Assembly: GCA_035573435.1 (NCBI GenBank)
Contig: DATMZR010000019.1
Coordinates: 85,245-149,244, forward strand
Reading direction: 5' to 3'
Length of the DNA stretch: 64,000 nt
Source: Solirubrobacterales bacterium
Lineage (GTDB): Bacteria > Actinomycetota > Thermoleophilia > Solirubrobacterales > 70-9
Shown piece after piece: positions 28,049 to 37,400 of the stretch (its first letter is position 1; each line of letters opens with the position of its first letter). The position numbers and the translations under genes are program-made. Under the pieces are notes generated by a model. That model had not been told where the DNA came from, searched no databases, and saw only the letters and a list, made by a program, of their open reading frames with translations.

Positions 28049-28546
28049 TTGGGCCCGATCTCGGTCAAGACACCGATCGATGCGCCGCGCGTGCGCGTCT
28101 TCGAGCTCATCTGTGACCTCGCCACGAGGCCGGCCTTCACGGATCACTTCATCGGCGAGTATCGGCTCGAGCGCCTCGAGTCTTCAGGGGTGGGCGCCGC
28201 CGCCCGGTTCCGGGTGAAGGAGCCGGGAATCTGGATGGAGACGGTGATCGACGAGATCTCGCCGCCGCACCGGATCCACGAGGCGGGCGCCGGAGGCCGA
28301 TGGGATCGCATCCCGGTCACCACCTCGTGGGAGCTTCTCGAGCTGGGACCCACCGGCTGCGAGGTGACGCTTCGCTTCTGGACAGGGCCGTCCCATCGGC
28401 TGGACCGCCTGCGCGAGAGGCTCGGCGCTGAGCGCTACTACCGACGCCAATGGTCCATTGCGCTGGCGAGGCTGAAGCAGTTGGTCGAGTCGGGCCGCCC
28501 ACCGGACCGCGTGGTGGTCGCCGGCGCCCCCCGGCTGCCTGCCTGA
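28049..28546 (+). CDS. SRPBCC (polyketide cyclase/START-like) family protein
   Basis: 165 aa from TTG 28049. The pattern is typical of the helix-grip fold: an N-terminal strand ISVKTPIDAPRVRVFELICD, the helix-loop TRPAFTDHFIGEYRLERLES, GAAARFRVKEPG, the EISPPHRIHEAGAGGRWDRI strands, and a long C-terminal helix (YYRRQWSIALARLKQLVES). Proteins of this fold hold a hydrophobic ligand in a cavity; some are aromatases or cyclases. No substrate can be named. It is transcribed divergently from the FHA gene, with an operator-like palindrome between them. Confidence 0.75.
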   Translation: MGPISVKTPIDAPRVRVFELICDLATRPAFTDHFIGEYRLERLESSGVGAAARFRVKEPGIWMETVIDEISPPHRIHEAGAGGRWDRIPVTTSWELLELGPTGCEVTLRFWTGPSHRLDRLRERLGAERYYRRQWSIALARLKQLVESGRPPDRVVVAGAPRLPA

Positions 28547-28601
28547 CCGCGACCCGAGAGGGTTCGTCGCCCGACTGGCTCGATATAGACTGGCCGCCGC
28601 C

Positions 28602-29165
28602 ATGCTGCGCGCCGGCCGCCCCACCACGCGTCTGGGTGTCGTTTCAGTGCTCGCCGCCGCGCTCGCCGCCGCGGCGCTCCTGTCCGGCTGTGACACGGAT
28701 CCGGAGAGCGACCTGAGCGCGGAGGAGGGCCAGCCGATGAAGCTCGGCGAGCTTCTCTACAACGTGCAGATCAGCCGTCCCCTCAACCCGAGCGATCCGG
28801 AGGACAAGGCGTACCTTGCGGGCCAGCCCCCACCGGCGAACGACAAGCTCTACTTCGGGGTCTTCATGACGGTGGAGAACGTAGGCGATACGGCCCAGGA
28901 CGTGCCCACGGACTTCACGGTCGTCGACACCGAGGGCACGGAGTTCCAGCCGATTCCAAGCGACAGCCTGTTCGCCCTCGACCTCGGTGTCAAGCTGGCG
29001 CCCGACGAGCAGCTGCCCGAGCCCGAGTCGACGGCAGCCAACGGGCCGATCCAGGGGGCGATGGTCCTGTTCCTGATCGACGAGGCTGCGACCGAGCTCA
29101 GGCCCCTCACGCTCGAGATCCCGTCGCCGACCGGGTCGGTCGGCGAGATCGAGCTGGACATCTAA
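28602..29165 (+). CDS. Lipoprotein with DUF4352-like Ig fold
   Basis: 187 aa. An N-terminal signal with lipobox LLSGC (Cys near residue 29) predicts lipid attachment to the membrane. The mature domain has strands typical of DUF4352/telomeric-repeat-like immunoprotective folds: LGELLYNVQISRPLN, KLYFGVFMTVENVGDTAQD, FTVVDTEGTEFQPI, GAMVLFLIDEAATELRPLTL. The function is unknown; such lipoproteins are common in the actinobacterial envelope. TAGACT at 28586-28591 is a possible -10, ten bases before the ATG. Its stop overlaps the convergent PBP gene by four bases. Confidence 0.7.
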   Translation: MLRAGRPTTRLGVVSVLAAALAAAALLSGCDTDPESDLSAEEGQPMKLGELLYNVQISRPLNPSDPEDKAYLAGQPPPANDKLYFGVFMTVENVGDTAQDVPTDFTVVDTEGTEFQPIPSDSLFALDLGVKLAPDEQLPEPESTAANGPIQGAMVLFLIDEAATELRPLTLEIPSPTGSVGEIELDI

Positions 29166-30913
29166 CCGCCACCGAGGCCTACGGCAAGGACCTGCCGCAC
29201 GATCGGGGCAGCCACGGTGCCGCCGTCCCCGTCGGCGTTGACGACCATGGCCGCCGCCGCGAGCTTCGGGTCCTCCGCCGGTGCGAAGGCGGTGAACCAG
29301 GCGTCCACCTCCTGCTCGGGGGCCGCGCCGGCCTCCTTGCCGGGCTCGAGCGGCTTCGGCCCAAGCTCGGCGGTGCCTGTCTTGCCGGCCACCTGCACAC
29401 CTGGGAGCGCGGCCGCCGTCCCCGTCCCACTCTTGACCACCTGAATCATCAGGTCGCGGACGGTGGTCGCCACCTTCCCCGACGTCACCCGCACGGGCTT
29501 CGCCGCGGACTGCAGCTTGCGGTCGCTGACGATCCCGGTGGGACTCCGCGTCCCATCGTCGGCGATCGTCTGGGCGACCGACGCCATCTGCAGCGGCGTC
29601 GCCAGCACCTGGCCCTGACCGATCGCGCTCACGCCGAGCTCGAGCTCATCGGGGATCGATGTGGGGATCGTGCTCTGGGGCACGTTCACAGCCCGAATGG
29701 CCGCCTGGTCGAAGAGGGCGGGGGGCGAATTGAAGCCGTAGCGCTCCGCCGACTGCACGAGCCGCTCCGACCCGATCTTCGGCCCGAGTGGGACGAAGAC
29801 GCTGTTGCACGACTGCGCGAACGCCTCCACGAAGCTGCCGCCACACGCTTCATTGTGGGCGTTGGCGACCTCGCGCCCGCCGATCTCGACGGAGGTCTGG
29901 ACCGGGAACTGGTCCGTGAGCTCCACCACCCCGGCCTCGAGTGCGGCGGTGGTGGTGATCACCTTGAACGTCGAGCCGGGAGGCTGTGGGCCAGAGAACG
30001 CGATCCCCGCGAGCGCCAGCACTGAGCCCTTGCGCGCGTCCAGGACCGCGACGCCGCCGTACTGGCCCCCGAGTGCCGCCACCGCCGCGCGCTGGAGGAC
30101 CGGGTCGATCGTGGTGTGAACGGGCTTGCCCGTGACGGGCGAGCCTTGGGCCAGGACTGTTCCGCCGGGTGGACCGCCCTCGCTGCCCACCGCGAGGAGC
30201 TCCCCGCCCGGTTGTCCGGCGAGCCGTCGGTTGAAGGCGAGCTCGAGCCCGCTGGCCCCGGTCGGCGTGCCGGAAGGGAACCCGAGCCGGGAGAGCTCGC
30301 GGTCCAGCTCGGGGGTGGGGGCCGCGGTGCTCCCGGCGACGCTCTGCGCGGCCGCGCCCAGCGGGGAGGAACGGCTCGCGGCCGGGCCCTCCGCCAGCGG
30401 CGTCCCGTCCCGAGCCAGGATGGGGGCGCGTTCGGGGACTCGGGCTCGCCGGACGAGACGGCCTCCGGGCTCCAGGCCCGGGAATACGAGTTCCGGGGAC
30501 CAGGCGATCTCGTCGCCGTCCAGCGGCAGCAGGAGTCGGCCGGAGATCTGACCGAAGGCGTGAGTGTCCAGGCTTACAGGGACCGCCGCTGCCGGCTGGT
30601 CCCCAGATTCGGCCGCGGAGGGCGCGCCTGTCTCCACGCTCGCCACCGTGGCCGTCTCCTGGGCCCTGCCATAGTCGTCGGTGAACTGGGCCAGCGGGTA
30701 GCGCCTGGCCGCCTTGGGGGAGAGCTCCTCGTGCATGGCGGCGAAGTCCTGGCGTTCCCACGCGTCCGCAAAGCGCTGGGCGGCCGAGAGCTCGGGACCC
30801 CCGCCGCTGATGATCGCCCAGGCGATGAACGCGGCGATGGCCAGCACGGCGACCGGCACGGCTCTGGTCAAAAGTCGGCGGCGGCGCTCCGCAGCGGGGC
30901 TGATCGGGCTCAA
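29162..30913 (-). CDS. Class B penicillin-binding protein with MecA-type NTF2-like N-domain
   Basis: 583 aa from TTG 30913. One N-terminal membrane helix (LLTRAVPVAVLAIAAFIAWA) is followed by an NTF2-like domain (AAQRFADAWERQDFAAMHEE, as in PF05223), a dimerisation linker, and a transpeptidase domain with all three active-site motifs: S314-T-F-K, S368-C-N and K511-T-G. It cross-links peptidoglycan stem peptides outside the membrane and is a beta-lactam target. The MecA-like N-domain with no transglycosylase domain matches PBP2a/PbpA-type enzymes of actinobacteria, which by itself does not show drug resistance. TAAGTT at 30923-30928 is a possible -10. It is divergent from the MarP-like gene. 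Confidence 0.92.
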   Translation of the reverse strand: MSPISPAAERRRRLLTRAVPVAVLAIAAFIAWAIISGGGPELSAAQRFADAWERQDFAAMHEELSPKAARRYPLAQFTDDYGRAQETATVASVETGAPSAAESGDQPAAAVPVSLDTHAFGQISGRLLLPLDGDEIAWSPELVFPGLEPGGRLVRRARVPERAPILARDGTPLAEGPAASRSSPLGAAAQSVAGSTAAPTPELDRELSRLGFPSGTPTGASGLELAFNRRLAGQPGGELLAVGSEGGPPGGTVLAQGSPVTGKPVHTTIDPVLQRAAVAALGGQYGGVAVLDARKGSVLALAGIAFSGPQPPGSTFKVITTTAALEAGVVELTDQFPVQTSVEIGGREVANAHNEACGGSFVEAFAQSCNSVFVPLGPKIGSERLVQSAERYGFNSPPALFDQAAIRAVNVPQSTIPTSIPDELELGVSAIGQGQVLATPLQMASVAQTIADDGTRSPTGIVSDRKLQSAAKPVRVTSGKVATTVRDLMIQVVKSGTGTAAALPGVQVAGKTGTAELGPKPLEPGKEAGAAPEQEVDAWFTAFAPAEDPKLAAAAMVVNADGDGGTVAAPIVRQVLAVGLGGG

Positions 30914-30943
30914 GCCGATACAAACTTAGTGCCTGGTGCCCAC

Positions 30944-32098
30944 GTGAATTTCGTCGACGTGATCATCGCCGTCTTCGCCCTCGCGCTGGCCGTGATCGGC
31001 TACGAGCGAGGCCTGATCGGCAGCGCCCTGCCGCTGGCGGGGTTCGTGGTTGGCGCGGCGATCGGGGGCCGCCTCGGCCCCGCGCTCCTGGCGGGGGGTG
31101 GGGGGTCCCCCTATGCGCCCCTGATCACGGTGGTTGCAGGGCTCGTGCTGGGCGTCACCCTGGCGGTGTTGATGGAGGGCTTTTCCGCGGACCTCAGCGC
31201 CCGGATCTCAGGCGGCACGTTGGGCTACCGGCTCGACGGGATCGGGGGCGCCGCGCTGCTCGCCGCCCTGGGCCTCCTGCTCGCCTGGGCGTTCGGCGCC
31301 GTCGCCCTCAACTCGCCGGGGCCCGGCGAGCGCGACCTGCGTCACGCGCTCCAGAGCTCGCGGATTCTGACCGCGCTGAACGACCTCCTGCCGCCCTCGG
31401 GGCCGCTTCTCAACGTCCTGCGGCGAATCGATCCAACGCCGACCGTCAGGGGGCCGAACGCGAACGTCCAAGCGCCCAATGGGGCGATCGCCAAGGATTC
31501 AGACGTGCATGGAGCGGGAGACAGCGTGGTGAAGGTCCTCGGCTCCGCCTGCGGGCTTGGGATCGAGGGGTCCGGATGGGTCGCCGGACCCGAGCTCGTG
31601 GTGACCAACGCGCACGTGGTCGCGGGGGAGGACGACACCACCGTGACGCTGCGATCGGGCGAGACACTGGACGCGTCGGCCGTTCACTACGAGCCGCACA
31701 ACGACCTCGCGATCCTCCACGTCGCCGGGATGGAGGCACCGGCGTTGCGGCTCGCGCCAAGCGTGCCCAAGGGGACGGCCGCCGCGGTGTTGGGCTATCC
31801 GGGGAATGGACCCTTCACGATCTCGCCGGCACGCGTCGGTCGCACCGGGCAGGTGATCAGCCAGGACTCCTACGGACTGGGGCCGGTGCAGCGCCAGATG
31901 ACCCCGTTTCGTGGTCAGGTCGAAAGCGGCAACTCCGGCGGCCCCGCCGTGGACGCCGCCGGGCAGGTGCTGACGACGGTCTTCGCGGCGGAGCAGGGAG
32001 GGGCGCCCCCGGGAGGGCTCGGCGTCCCGAACCAGGTCGTGCGCCGGGCGCTGGAGGGAGACCTGCGGCCCACGGATACGGGTCCCTGCTCGGCGTAG
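30944..32098 (+). CDS. MarP-type membrane serine protease (CvpA + trypsin-like)
   Basis: 384 aa from GTG 30944 (GTG 30929 is possible). The N-terminal half has four hydrophobic helices of the CvpA/colicin V family (VDVIIAVFALALAVIGYERG ...). The C-terminal chymotrypsin-like protease carries the triad H224 (VVTNAHVVAG), D254 (PHNDLAIL) and S331 (SGNSGGP). C203 and C382 bracket the protease domain. In Mycobacterium tuberculosis MarP, a disulfide in the same places stabilises the active form, and MarP is needed for acid survival. A periplasmic envelope stress or peptidoglycan-hydrolase activation role is likely. A hairpin repeat follows at 32115. Confidence 0.9.
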   Translation: MNFVDVIIAVFALALAVIGYERGLIGSALPLAGFVVGAAIGGRLGPALLAGGGGSPYAPLITVVAGLVLGVTLAVLMEGFSADLSARISGGTLGYRLDGIGGAALLAALGLLLAWAFGAVALNSPGPGERDLRHALQSSRILTALNDLLPPSGPLLNVLRRIDPTPTVRGPNANVQAPNGAIAKDSDVHGAGDSVVKVLGSACGLGIEGSGWVAGPELVVTNAHVVAGEDDTTVTLRSGETLDASAVHYEPHNDLAILHVAGMEAPALRLAPSVPKGTAAAVLGYPGNGPFTISPARVGRTGQVISQDSYGLGPVQRQMTPFRGQVESGNSGGPAVDAAGQVLTTVFAAEQGGAPPGGLGVPNQVVRRALEGDLRPTDTGPCSA

Positions 32099-32114
32099 TC
32101 CCAGAGCCGCTACT

Positions 32115-32151
32115 TGGCGACTTTGTGGCGCTATCCGCCACAAAGTCGCCA
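32115..32151. repeat. 16-bp hairpin, copy B of a dispersed element; probable terminator
   Basis: Left arm 32115-32130 and right arm 32136-32151 are perfect reverse complements around the loop CTATC. The left arm, extended to 32114-32131, differs from copy A (12473-12490) at one base only, and the opposite strand carries the matching change. It lies 16 bases after the MarP-like stop. Confidence 0.85.
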
Positions 32152-32220
32152 GCGGGTTGGCTGGCCCAGCCCGCTGAACCTCGCCGGGCCAGGTTGGCGC
32201 TTCGCTAAGCTCAATCGAGG

Positions 32221-32580
32221 GTGTCAGGGCTACCGCAAGCCGAGGGCGCTCCGGCGCGGTCCAACGGCCGCCCGGCGCGCGTTTGTCCCGAGTTTCATCA
32301 CGCGGTGGAGCTGATCGGCAAGCGCTGGGCGGGCGCGATCATCTGGGCGCTCTCCGAGCATCCGCACTACTTCGCCGAGCTGTCGCAGGCGGTCCCGGGC
32401 CTCTCGGACCGCCTCCTGTCGCGGCGCCTGCGCGAGCTGGAGAGCGAGGGCCTGGTGACTCGCTCGGTGTACGCCGACACGCCGCCACGCGTCTCGTATG
32501 CGCTGACGGAGAAGGGCAAGGCCCTACGGCCGGCGATCCGCGAGCTTCGCGCCTGGGCTCAGCACTGGAACAGCGACTGA
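32221..32580 (+). CDS. HxlR-family winged-helix transcriptional regulator
   Basis: 119 aa from GTG 32221. The HxlR domain follows the usual order: CPEFHHAVELIGKRWAGAII (Cys followed by the GKRW helix), LSEHPHYFAELSQAVPGLSD, the recognition helix RLLSRRLRELESEGLVTR, the wing PPRVSYALTEKGKAL and the C-terminal dimerisation helix. Members sense aldehydes, quinones or redox state through the N-terminal Cys. The target genes are unknown; the next gene on the same strand is a delta-60 repeat protein 16 bases away. TAAGCT at 32206-32211 is a possible leaderless -10, nine bases upstream. Confidence 0.88.
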   Translation: MSGLPQAEGAPARSNGRPARVCPEFHHAVELIGKRWAGAIIWALSEHPHYFAELSQAVPGLSDRLLSRRLRELESEGLVTRSVYADTPPRVSYALTEKGKALRPAIRELRAWAQHWNSD

Positions 32581-32596
32581 GCCCGAGCCACTGGGG

Positions 32597-33892
32597 ATGT
32601 CCCCCGGGATGAGGTCGACCGCGGTCGGGGGAGCGTTGGTCGTGACGCTTCTCTTCGCCTCGGTCGGCAGTGCGGCCGGCTCCTTCGCCGGCGACGGGTT
32701 CGAGACTGTGGACTTCGGCGGCGCCGACAAGGCACAGGGGGTCGCGATCCGGTCCGGCGGCACGATCGTGGTGGCCGGGTCGACCAGGACGGGGCCGAGC
32801 GCGTCCGACTTCGCGGTCGCCCGCTTCAAGCGAAGCGGCAGTCTCGATGACTCTTTTTCTGAAAACGGCATGAAGACGACCGACTTCGGCGGTCGCGACG
32901 AGGCGTACGACGTGGCGATCCAGCCCAACGGGCGGATCGTGGTCGTCGGGACCTCCACGGGCGGGGGAAGACGCACGTTTGCCCTTGCTCGGTACCGCAA
33001 GGGCGGCGCGCTCGACGACTCCTTCTCGAGCAACGGTAAGGCGAGGACGAGCTTCGGCGTGGTTGCGAAGGGCGTCGCGATACAGGCAAACGGCCGGATC
33101 GTGGTCGTCGGCCGCACTAGGGACGAGTTCGCCGTCGTCCGCTACAAGCGGAACGGCCATCTCGACGACTCCTTCTCGGGGAACGGCAAGACGAGGACGG
33201 ACTTCGGCGACTACGACTCCGCACACGACGTGGCGATCCAGCGAAGCGGCAGGATCGTCGTGGGCGGCCAGGGGAGCCGCCACGACGACTTCGCCCTCGC
33301 CCGCTACAAGCGGAACGGCCGCCTGGACCGGTCCTTCTCCAGCGACGGAAAGAGGACCGTCAGATTCAGCGGCCATGAGGCAGCCGAAGGCGTCGCGATC
33401 CAGGAGAACGGGCGGCTTGTCGCTGCCGGGAGTACTCACCCCTCCGCCCCTGGTGACAGCTTCGCCGTGGCCCGCCTGAAGAAGGAGGGCGGACTCGACC
33501 GCTCCTTTGGCGGGGAATTCTCCTGGCTTGGGGACGGCAAGACGATTACCGGGTTTCGTGACGACGCCGCAGCCCACAACCTGGCGATTCAGCGAAACGG
33601 CAGGATCGTCGTCGTCGGCGAGAGCGGCATCAAGCACACATGGAACACGTTCTTCCATTTCGAGTTCTCGCTCGCCCGCTACAAGCGGAACGGCCATCTC
33701 GACCACTCCTTCTCGGGCAACGGCAAACAGACGACCGCATTCGGGCCGGGCGATGAGGTCGCCTACGACGTGGCCTTCCAGTCACGGAGGAAGCTCATCG
33801 TCGCCGGAGTGATCTCCGCCGGTGATCTGACCGATCCGGCCCAGGACTTCCTCATCGCCCGCTATCGGAACAACGGCGACCTGGACCACTAA
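32597..33892 (+). CDS. Secreted delta-60 repeat protein, copy 1
   Basis: 431 aa from ATG 32597 (ATG 32609 is possible). A signal peptide (TAVGGALVVTLLFASVGSAAG) is followed by about seven repeats of 50-60 residues. Each runs as a strand with GR/GKIVVVG, then FAVARYKRNGHLDDSFSGNG, a Thr/Phe-Gly turn, and DVAIQ. This is the delta-60/WD-like beta-propeller repeat common in delta-proteobacteria and actinobacteria; no enzymatic residues are apparent. It probably acts as an extracellular adhesion or structural propeller. The second protein of the same kind is at 56795-58033. Codon repetition between units is high enough to suggest internal duplication. Confidence 0.85.
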   Translation: MSPGMRSTAVGGALVVTLLFASVGSAAGSFAGDGFETVDFGGADKAQGVAIRSGGTIVVAGSTRTGPSASDFAVARFKRSGSLDDSFSENGMKTTDFGGRDEAYDVAIQPNGRIVVVGTSTGGGRRTFALARYRKGGALDDSFSSNGKARTSFGVVAKGVAIQANGRIVVVGRTRDEFAVVRYKRNGHLDDSFSGNGKTRTDFGDYDSAHDVAIQRSGRIVVGGQGSRHDDFALARYKRNGRLDRSFSSDGKRTVRFSGHEAAEGVAIQENGRLVAAGSTHPSAPGDSFAVARLKKEGGLDRSFGGEFSWLGDGKTITGFRDDAAAHNLAIQRNGRIVVVGESGIKHTWNTFFHFEFSLARYKRNGHLDHSFSGNGKQTTAFGPGDEVAYDVAFQSRRKLIVAGVISAGDLTDPAQDFLIARYRNNGDLDH

Positions 33893-33904
33893 AACACGCC
33901 CGAA

Positions 33905-34486
33905 TTACCACTCCCGCGGATTGCCGGCGGGGATCCGGTCGCGGACCAGCACGCCATAGACGATCTCGACCGGCCGCGGGTCGGTTGTGGCATGGAACAG
34001 CTCCAGCTGGCTGGGGCCGAGGGACTCGAACGCCGCCTCCACCGCGCGGGCGTAGGAGGCGAGAATGATCGCTCCCGGTGGCGGCGACGGGGCGTAGTTG
34101 GAGGGCTTGGCGGTGAAGGTGACCACGCGGTCGAAGTCCAAGGGCCCCTCGGCCGCGATCTCGGCGGTGACCTCGACCCGGTCGTAGCGGATCTCGCGCA
34201 CGGCGAGGCGATCGAGCTCCTCCTCGGTGATCTCGATCAAGGACCCGTTGGGCCCCGGTCCGGGGCGCCGCTCGACGTTGAGGCCGAGGCAGTAGGAGGG
34301 AGTGGTGCCGTCGGCGAGGGCGAAGGTCTTCTCGGAGCGGAGGTTGTCGCGCGCCTGAGTCCAGCTTCGTGCCCAGCCTGTCAGCCGCGCCGCGCCGGCG
34401 CTCGCCGTGGACCTGCCCAGGGTTCGCTCCGCGCTCGCCAGGCTGACGAGCGAGCCGTACCCAAATACGGCGAGCCGAGGGCTCAC
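33905..34486 (-). CDS. Gamma-glutamylcyclotransferase-like (GGCT fold) protein
   Basis: 193 aa from GTG 34486, which overlaps the addA stop as GTGA; longer frames upstream run antiparallel inside addA. The N-terminal LAVFGYGSLVSLASAERTLG contains the YGSL loop of the GGCT/AIG2 fold. Also visible are LTGWARSWTQARDN, EITEEELDRLAVREIRYDRV with the catalytic-type Glu, and a long C-terminal part SYARAVEAAFESLGPSQLEL. It may act on gamma-glutamyl or related amides; the substrate is unknown. Being coupled to the helicase-nuclease genes looks positional rather than functional. Confidence 0.75.
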   Translation of the reverse strand: MSPRLAVFGYGSLVSLASAERTLGRSTASAGAARLTGWARSWTQARDNLRSEKTFALADGTTPSYCLGLNVERRPGPGPNGSLIEITEEELDRLAVREIRYDRVEVTAEIAAEGPLDFDRVVTFTAKPSNYAPSPPPGAIILASYARAVEAAFESLGPSQLELFHATTDPRPVEIVYGVLVRDRIPAGNPREW

Positions 34487-37400
34487 CGTGCTGACGAGGC
34501 GGCCCACTGCGGCCGCCAGGCGGGCTTCGCGCAGAGCCGCGCCGCGGCCGGGCAGCCGTAGCAGAGCGCGGAGTGGGGGGCGTCGGTGCGCTCGAAGCGG
34601 CCGGCGCGAATTCCGGCCACGAGTTCCTCCAAGCGCGTGCGCGCTGCCCCGACCCGGGCCTCGTCGTAGCTCTCGACCGAGGCGCGCTCGGGAGCCTCCA
34701 AAAAGCAATAGGCCGCGCGCACGCTCGCCGCCTCCCCATTTCGTCGCGCGCCATGGACGGCGAGCGCGTAGAGGTCGCGCTGAGTCCCGTAGCGGTCCGC
34801 CAGCGCACTCGCGTCGACCTCCCCGAGGGCATCGGTCTTGTAGTCCACGACCAGGGGGCCGTCGGGAAGCTCGGCCAGCAGGTCGATCTTTCCGCGCACC
34901 ACCGCGCCCCCCAGCCCGAGCACGAACGGAACCTCGGGCCGCAGGCGCGCACCGCTCGCGTCGAGCTCGGCGCGAAGCTCGGAGGTGAGCCATCCCTGGA
35001 CCAGCGCCAGGACGCGGTCGCGGGCCTCCCCGTCGCGGCCCAGGCCCGTTCGCGCCAGGATCGTCTCCATCTCCGCGTCGTCGGGCAACGCCCAGGAGCG
35101 TCGCGCGCTCGCCTCCAGGGCGGCGTGGACCGCGGTGCCGATCGCCAGCGACCGCTCACGCGGCCCAGCCGCCGGAGCGGGAATCTCGTCGCTCCGCAGG
35201 CGATCGCCGTCCTGGTCGCCCTCCGGGGACTCCTCGCGAAAGATCGGCGCCTCCAGGCCGAGCACCCGCTCGACGTAGAAGCGGTAGCCACAGCCGGAGT
35301 AGGTGGCGAGGGCGGAATAGGACAGGCGGCCGGCCGCTCCCGCCGGCTCGAGCCCTTCCAGCAGGTGCCCCTGGACCCGATCCTGGGCGCCGTCGGCGGA
35401 CGGCGCCGCCCAGGGGGTCCGGCGGCAGAGCTCGGCGGCGCGCGCCGTGCTCGGTGCTTGTGTGCGGATCACGAGCCGCGGCTGCGGCCCTCCGGAGGGA
35501 GCGCCCCCGATCGCCGGCGCACGGTCGAGGTCCACCGACTCGTCGCCACCGCCCCAGCCCCGCTCGCGGAGCGCAGGGAGCAGCAGCTTCAGGGCCGAGT
35601 GACCAGGCCTCGGCTCCTCGGGGGCTTCGAGGTCGCTCGAGCGGAAGATGCCGCTCAGGATCAGCCGGTCCTGGGCTCGCGAGAGCGCCACGTGGACGAG
35701 ACGGCAGGCCTCCTCGATGTCCGCGCGGCGTTCGTCCCCGCAGAGCTCCACCAGCTCCCACAATCGCAGGGACCCGGCAGCCGCGATCGGCAGCCGCATC
35801 CCGAACCCGGCGCGCGCGGCAGCCTGTTGGCGAGCGGCGGCCCCTGTGTCGGTGTCCGCCTCATCGATCCGGCCGATGACGACGTCGCCTTCACGGCTTC
35901 CCATCCCGAGCCCGCGCCCGAGGTCGGCCACGGCGACCACGGGGAACTCCAGACCCTTGGCGGCATGCACCGTCATCACCCGGACGCCGTCGTGTCCCTC
36001 GACCTGGAGCGCTGCCATCCCCTCGCGACCGTCGCGCAGCGTGCGCTCCTCGGCGAAGTCGAGGAAGCCACGAAGGTTGCGGCCCTCGTGCTCCTCGTAC
36101 TCGGCCGCCATCCGCATCAGCTTGCGCACGTTGGCCATCCGCCGTCGCCCACCCGGGCGTGCCAGCAGGGCCAGGTCGTAGTCGAAGGCGGAGATCGCCC
36201 GGTCGATCAGCGAATCGAGCGGCAGCAGCGGCGCCTCGTCTCGAAGACGGACCAGGGTCTCCTGGAACCGGCCCAGGCGCTCGGAGTCCCCGGCGGCCAT
36301 CTCGGCCGGCCATTCGCCCCCTTCGACGGTCGGCCAGACGTGTCGAGGATCGCCCTCCGGAGTGCGGGCCGCCCGGCGCAGGAGCCAGAGCGCGTCGGGG
36401 CTCACGCCGCAGCCCGGAGAGGCCAGCGCGCCGAACAGGAGCTCGTCGTCCAGCGGGTTCGCGACCACGCCGAGCAGTCGCAACACGTCCTCGACCTGCT
36501 GCTGGGACCAATAGCCTCGACCGCCGACGACGTACGGAGCCAGGCCGGCCCGTTCAAGCGCCTCCTCGTAGGCATCCACGTGGGTGAAGGCCCGCAGGAG
36601 CACGACCATGTCGCCGCGCGGGACGTCGGCGTCGGCCAGCTCGCGCAGGCGCTGGGCTAGGAAGCGGGCCTCGGCGACGCACGGCGGGCTCCCCTCCGCA
36701 GCGGGCGGCTCAAGGTCAATCCCCTCTGCTCTCCAGCCGGTCGGCTGCCCGGGTTTGTCGGCCGAAACGTCCGTGAGCAGGAGCTCGGTTGCCGGCCCAA
36801 CGCCTGCCTCCCGACCAGCCTCGAGCGGCACGAAGTCGCGGAGCAGGGCCGCACCCGCGAAGTTGACCGCGGCGAGCACCTCCGGTCGAGAACGGAAGTT
36901 CCCCCGCAACGGCCGCTCGAGCGTGCGCCCGTCCCTCCTGGCCTCATCCCGGCGGCGGCGGAACACCTCCAGGTCGGCGTGGCGGAACCGGTAGATGGAT
37001 TGAAACTCGTCGCCGACGACGAACAGCCGCGTCTGGGGGCCGCGTAGCGCGTCGATCAGCGCCAGTTGGACGCCGTTCGTATCCTGGAACTCGTCGACCA
37101 TCAGGTGGTCGAAGCGCTCCCGCCACGCGGTACGCACAGGCCCGGGCGACTCCAGGAGCGCGAGCGCCCTGAGCTCGAGGTCCTCGAAGTCCGCCCCGGA
37201 GCGCTCGGCCTTGAGCCGCTCGTAGCGGTCGTGGTAGGCGTCGAGCAGGGACCGCAACGCCGCGAAACCGTCGGCGGCCAGGGCGGCCTCGGCCGGAGAC
37301 AGCGTCGCGCTCTCGCCCTTGTCTTTCACGGATCGCACCGGGGCTCCCGGTTCCGGCAGACGGGGTGGGTCCACTCCCTGGCTTCGAAGCCGCTCGTGCG

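Noticed and set aside
29162..30913. MecA-like PBP as a sign of acquired beta-lactam resistance
   Set aside because: The MecA-type N-domain is normal in actinobacterial PBPs, and nothing around the gene suggests transfer or a resistance cassette.
32597..33892. Regularly spaced repeats that might suggest a CRISPR array
   Set aside because: Repeats are in frame, about 165 bases long, imperfect, and encode delta-60 protein units.
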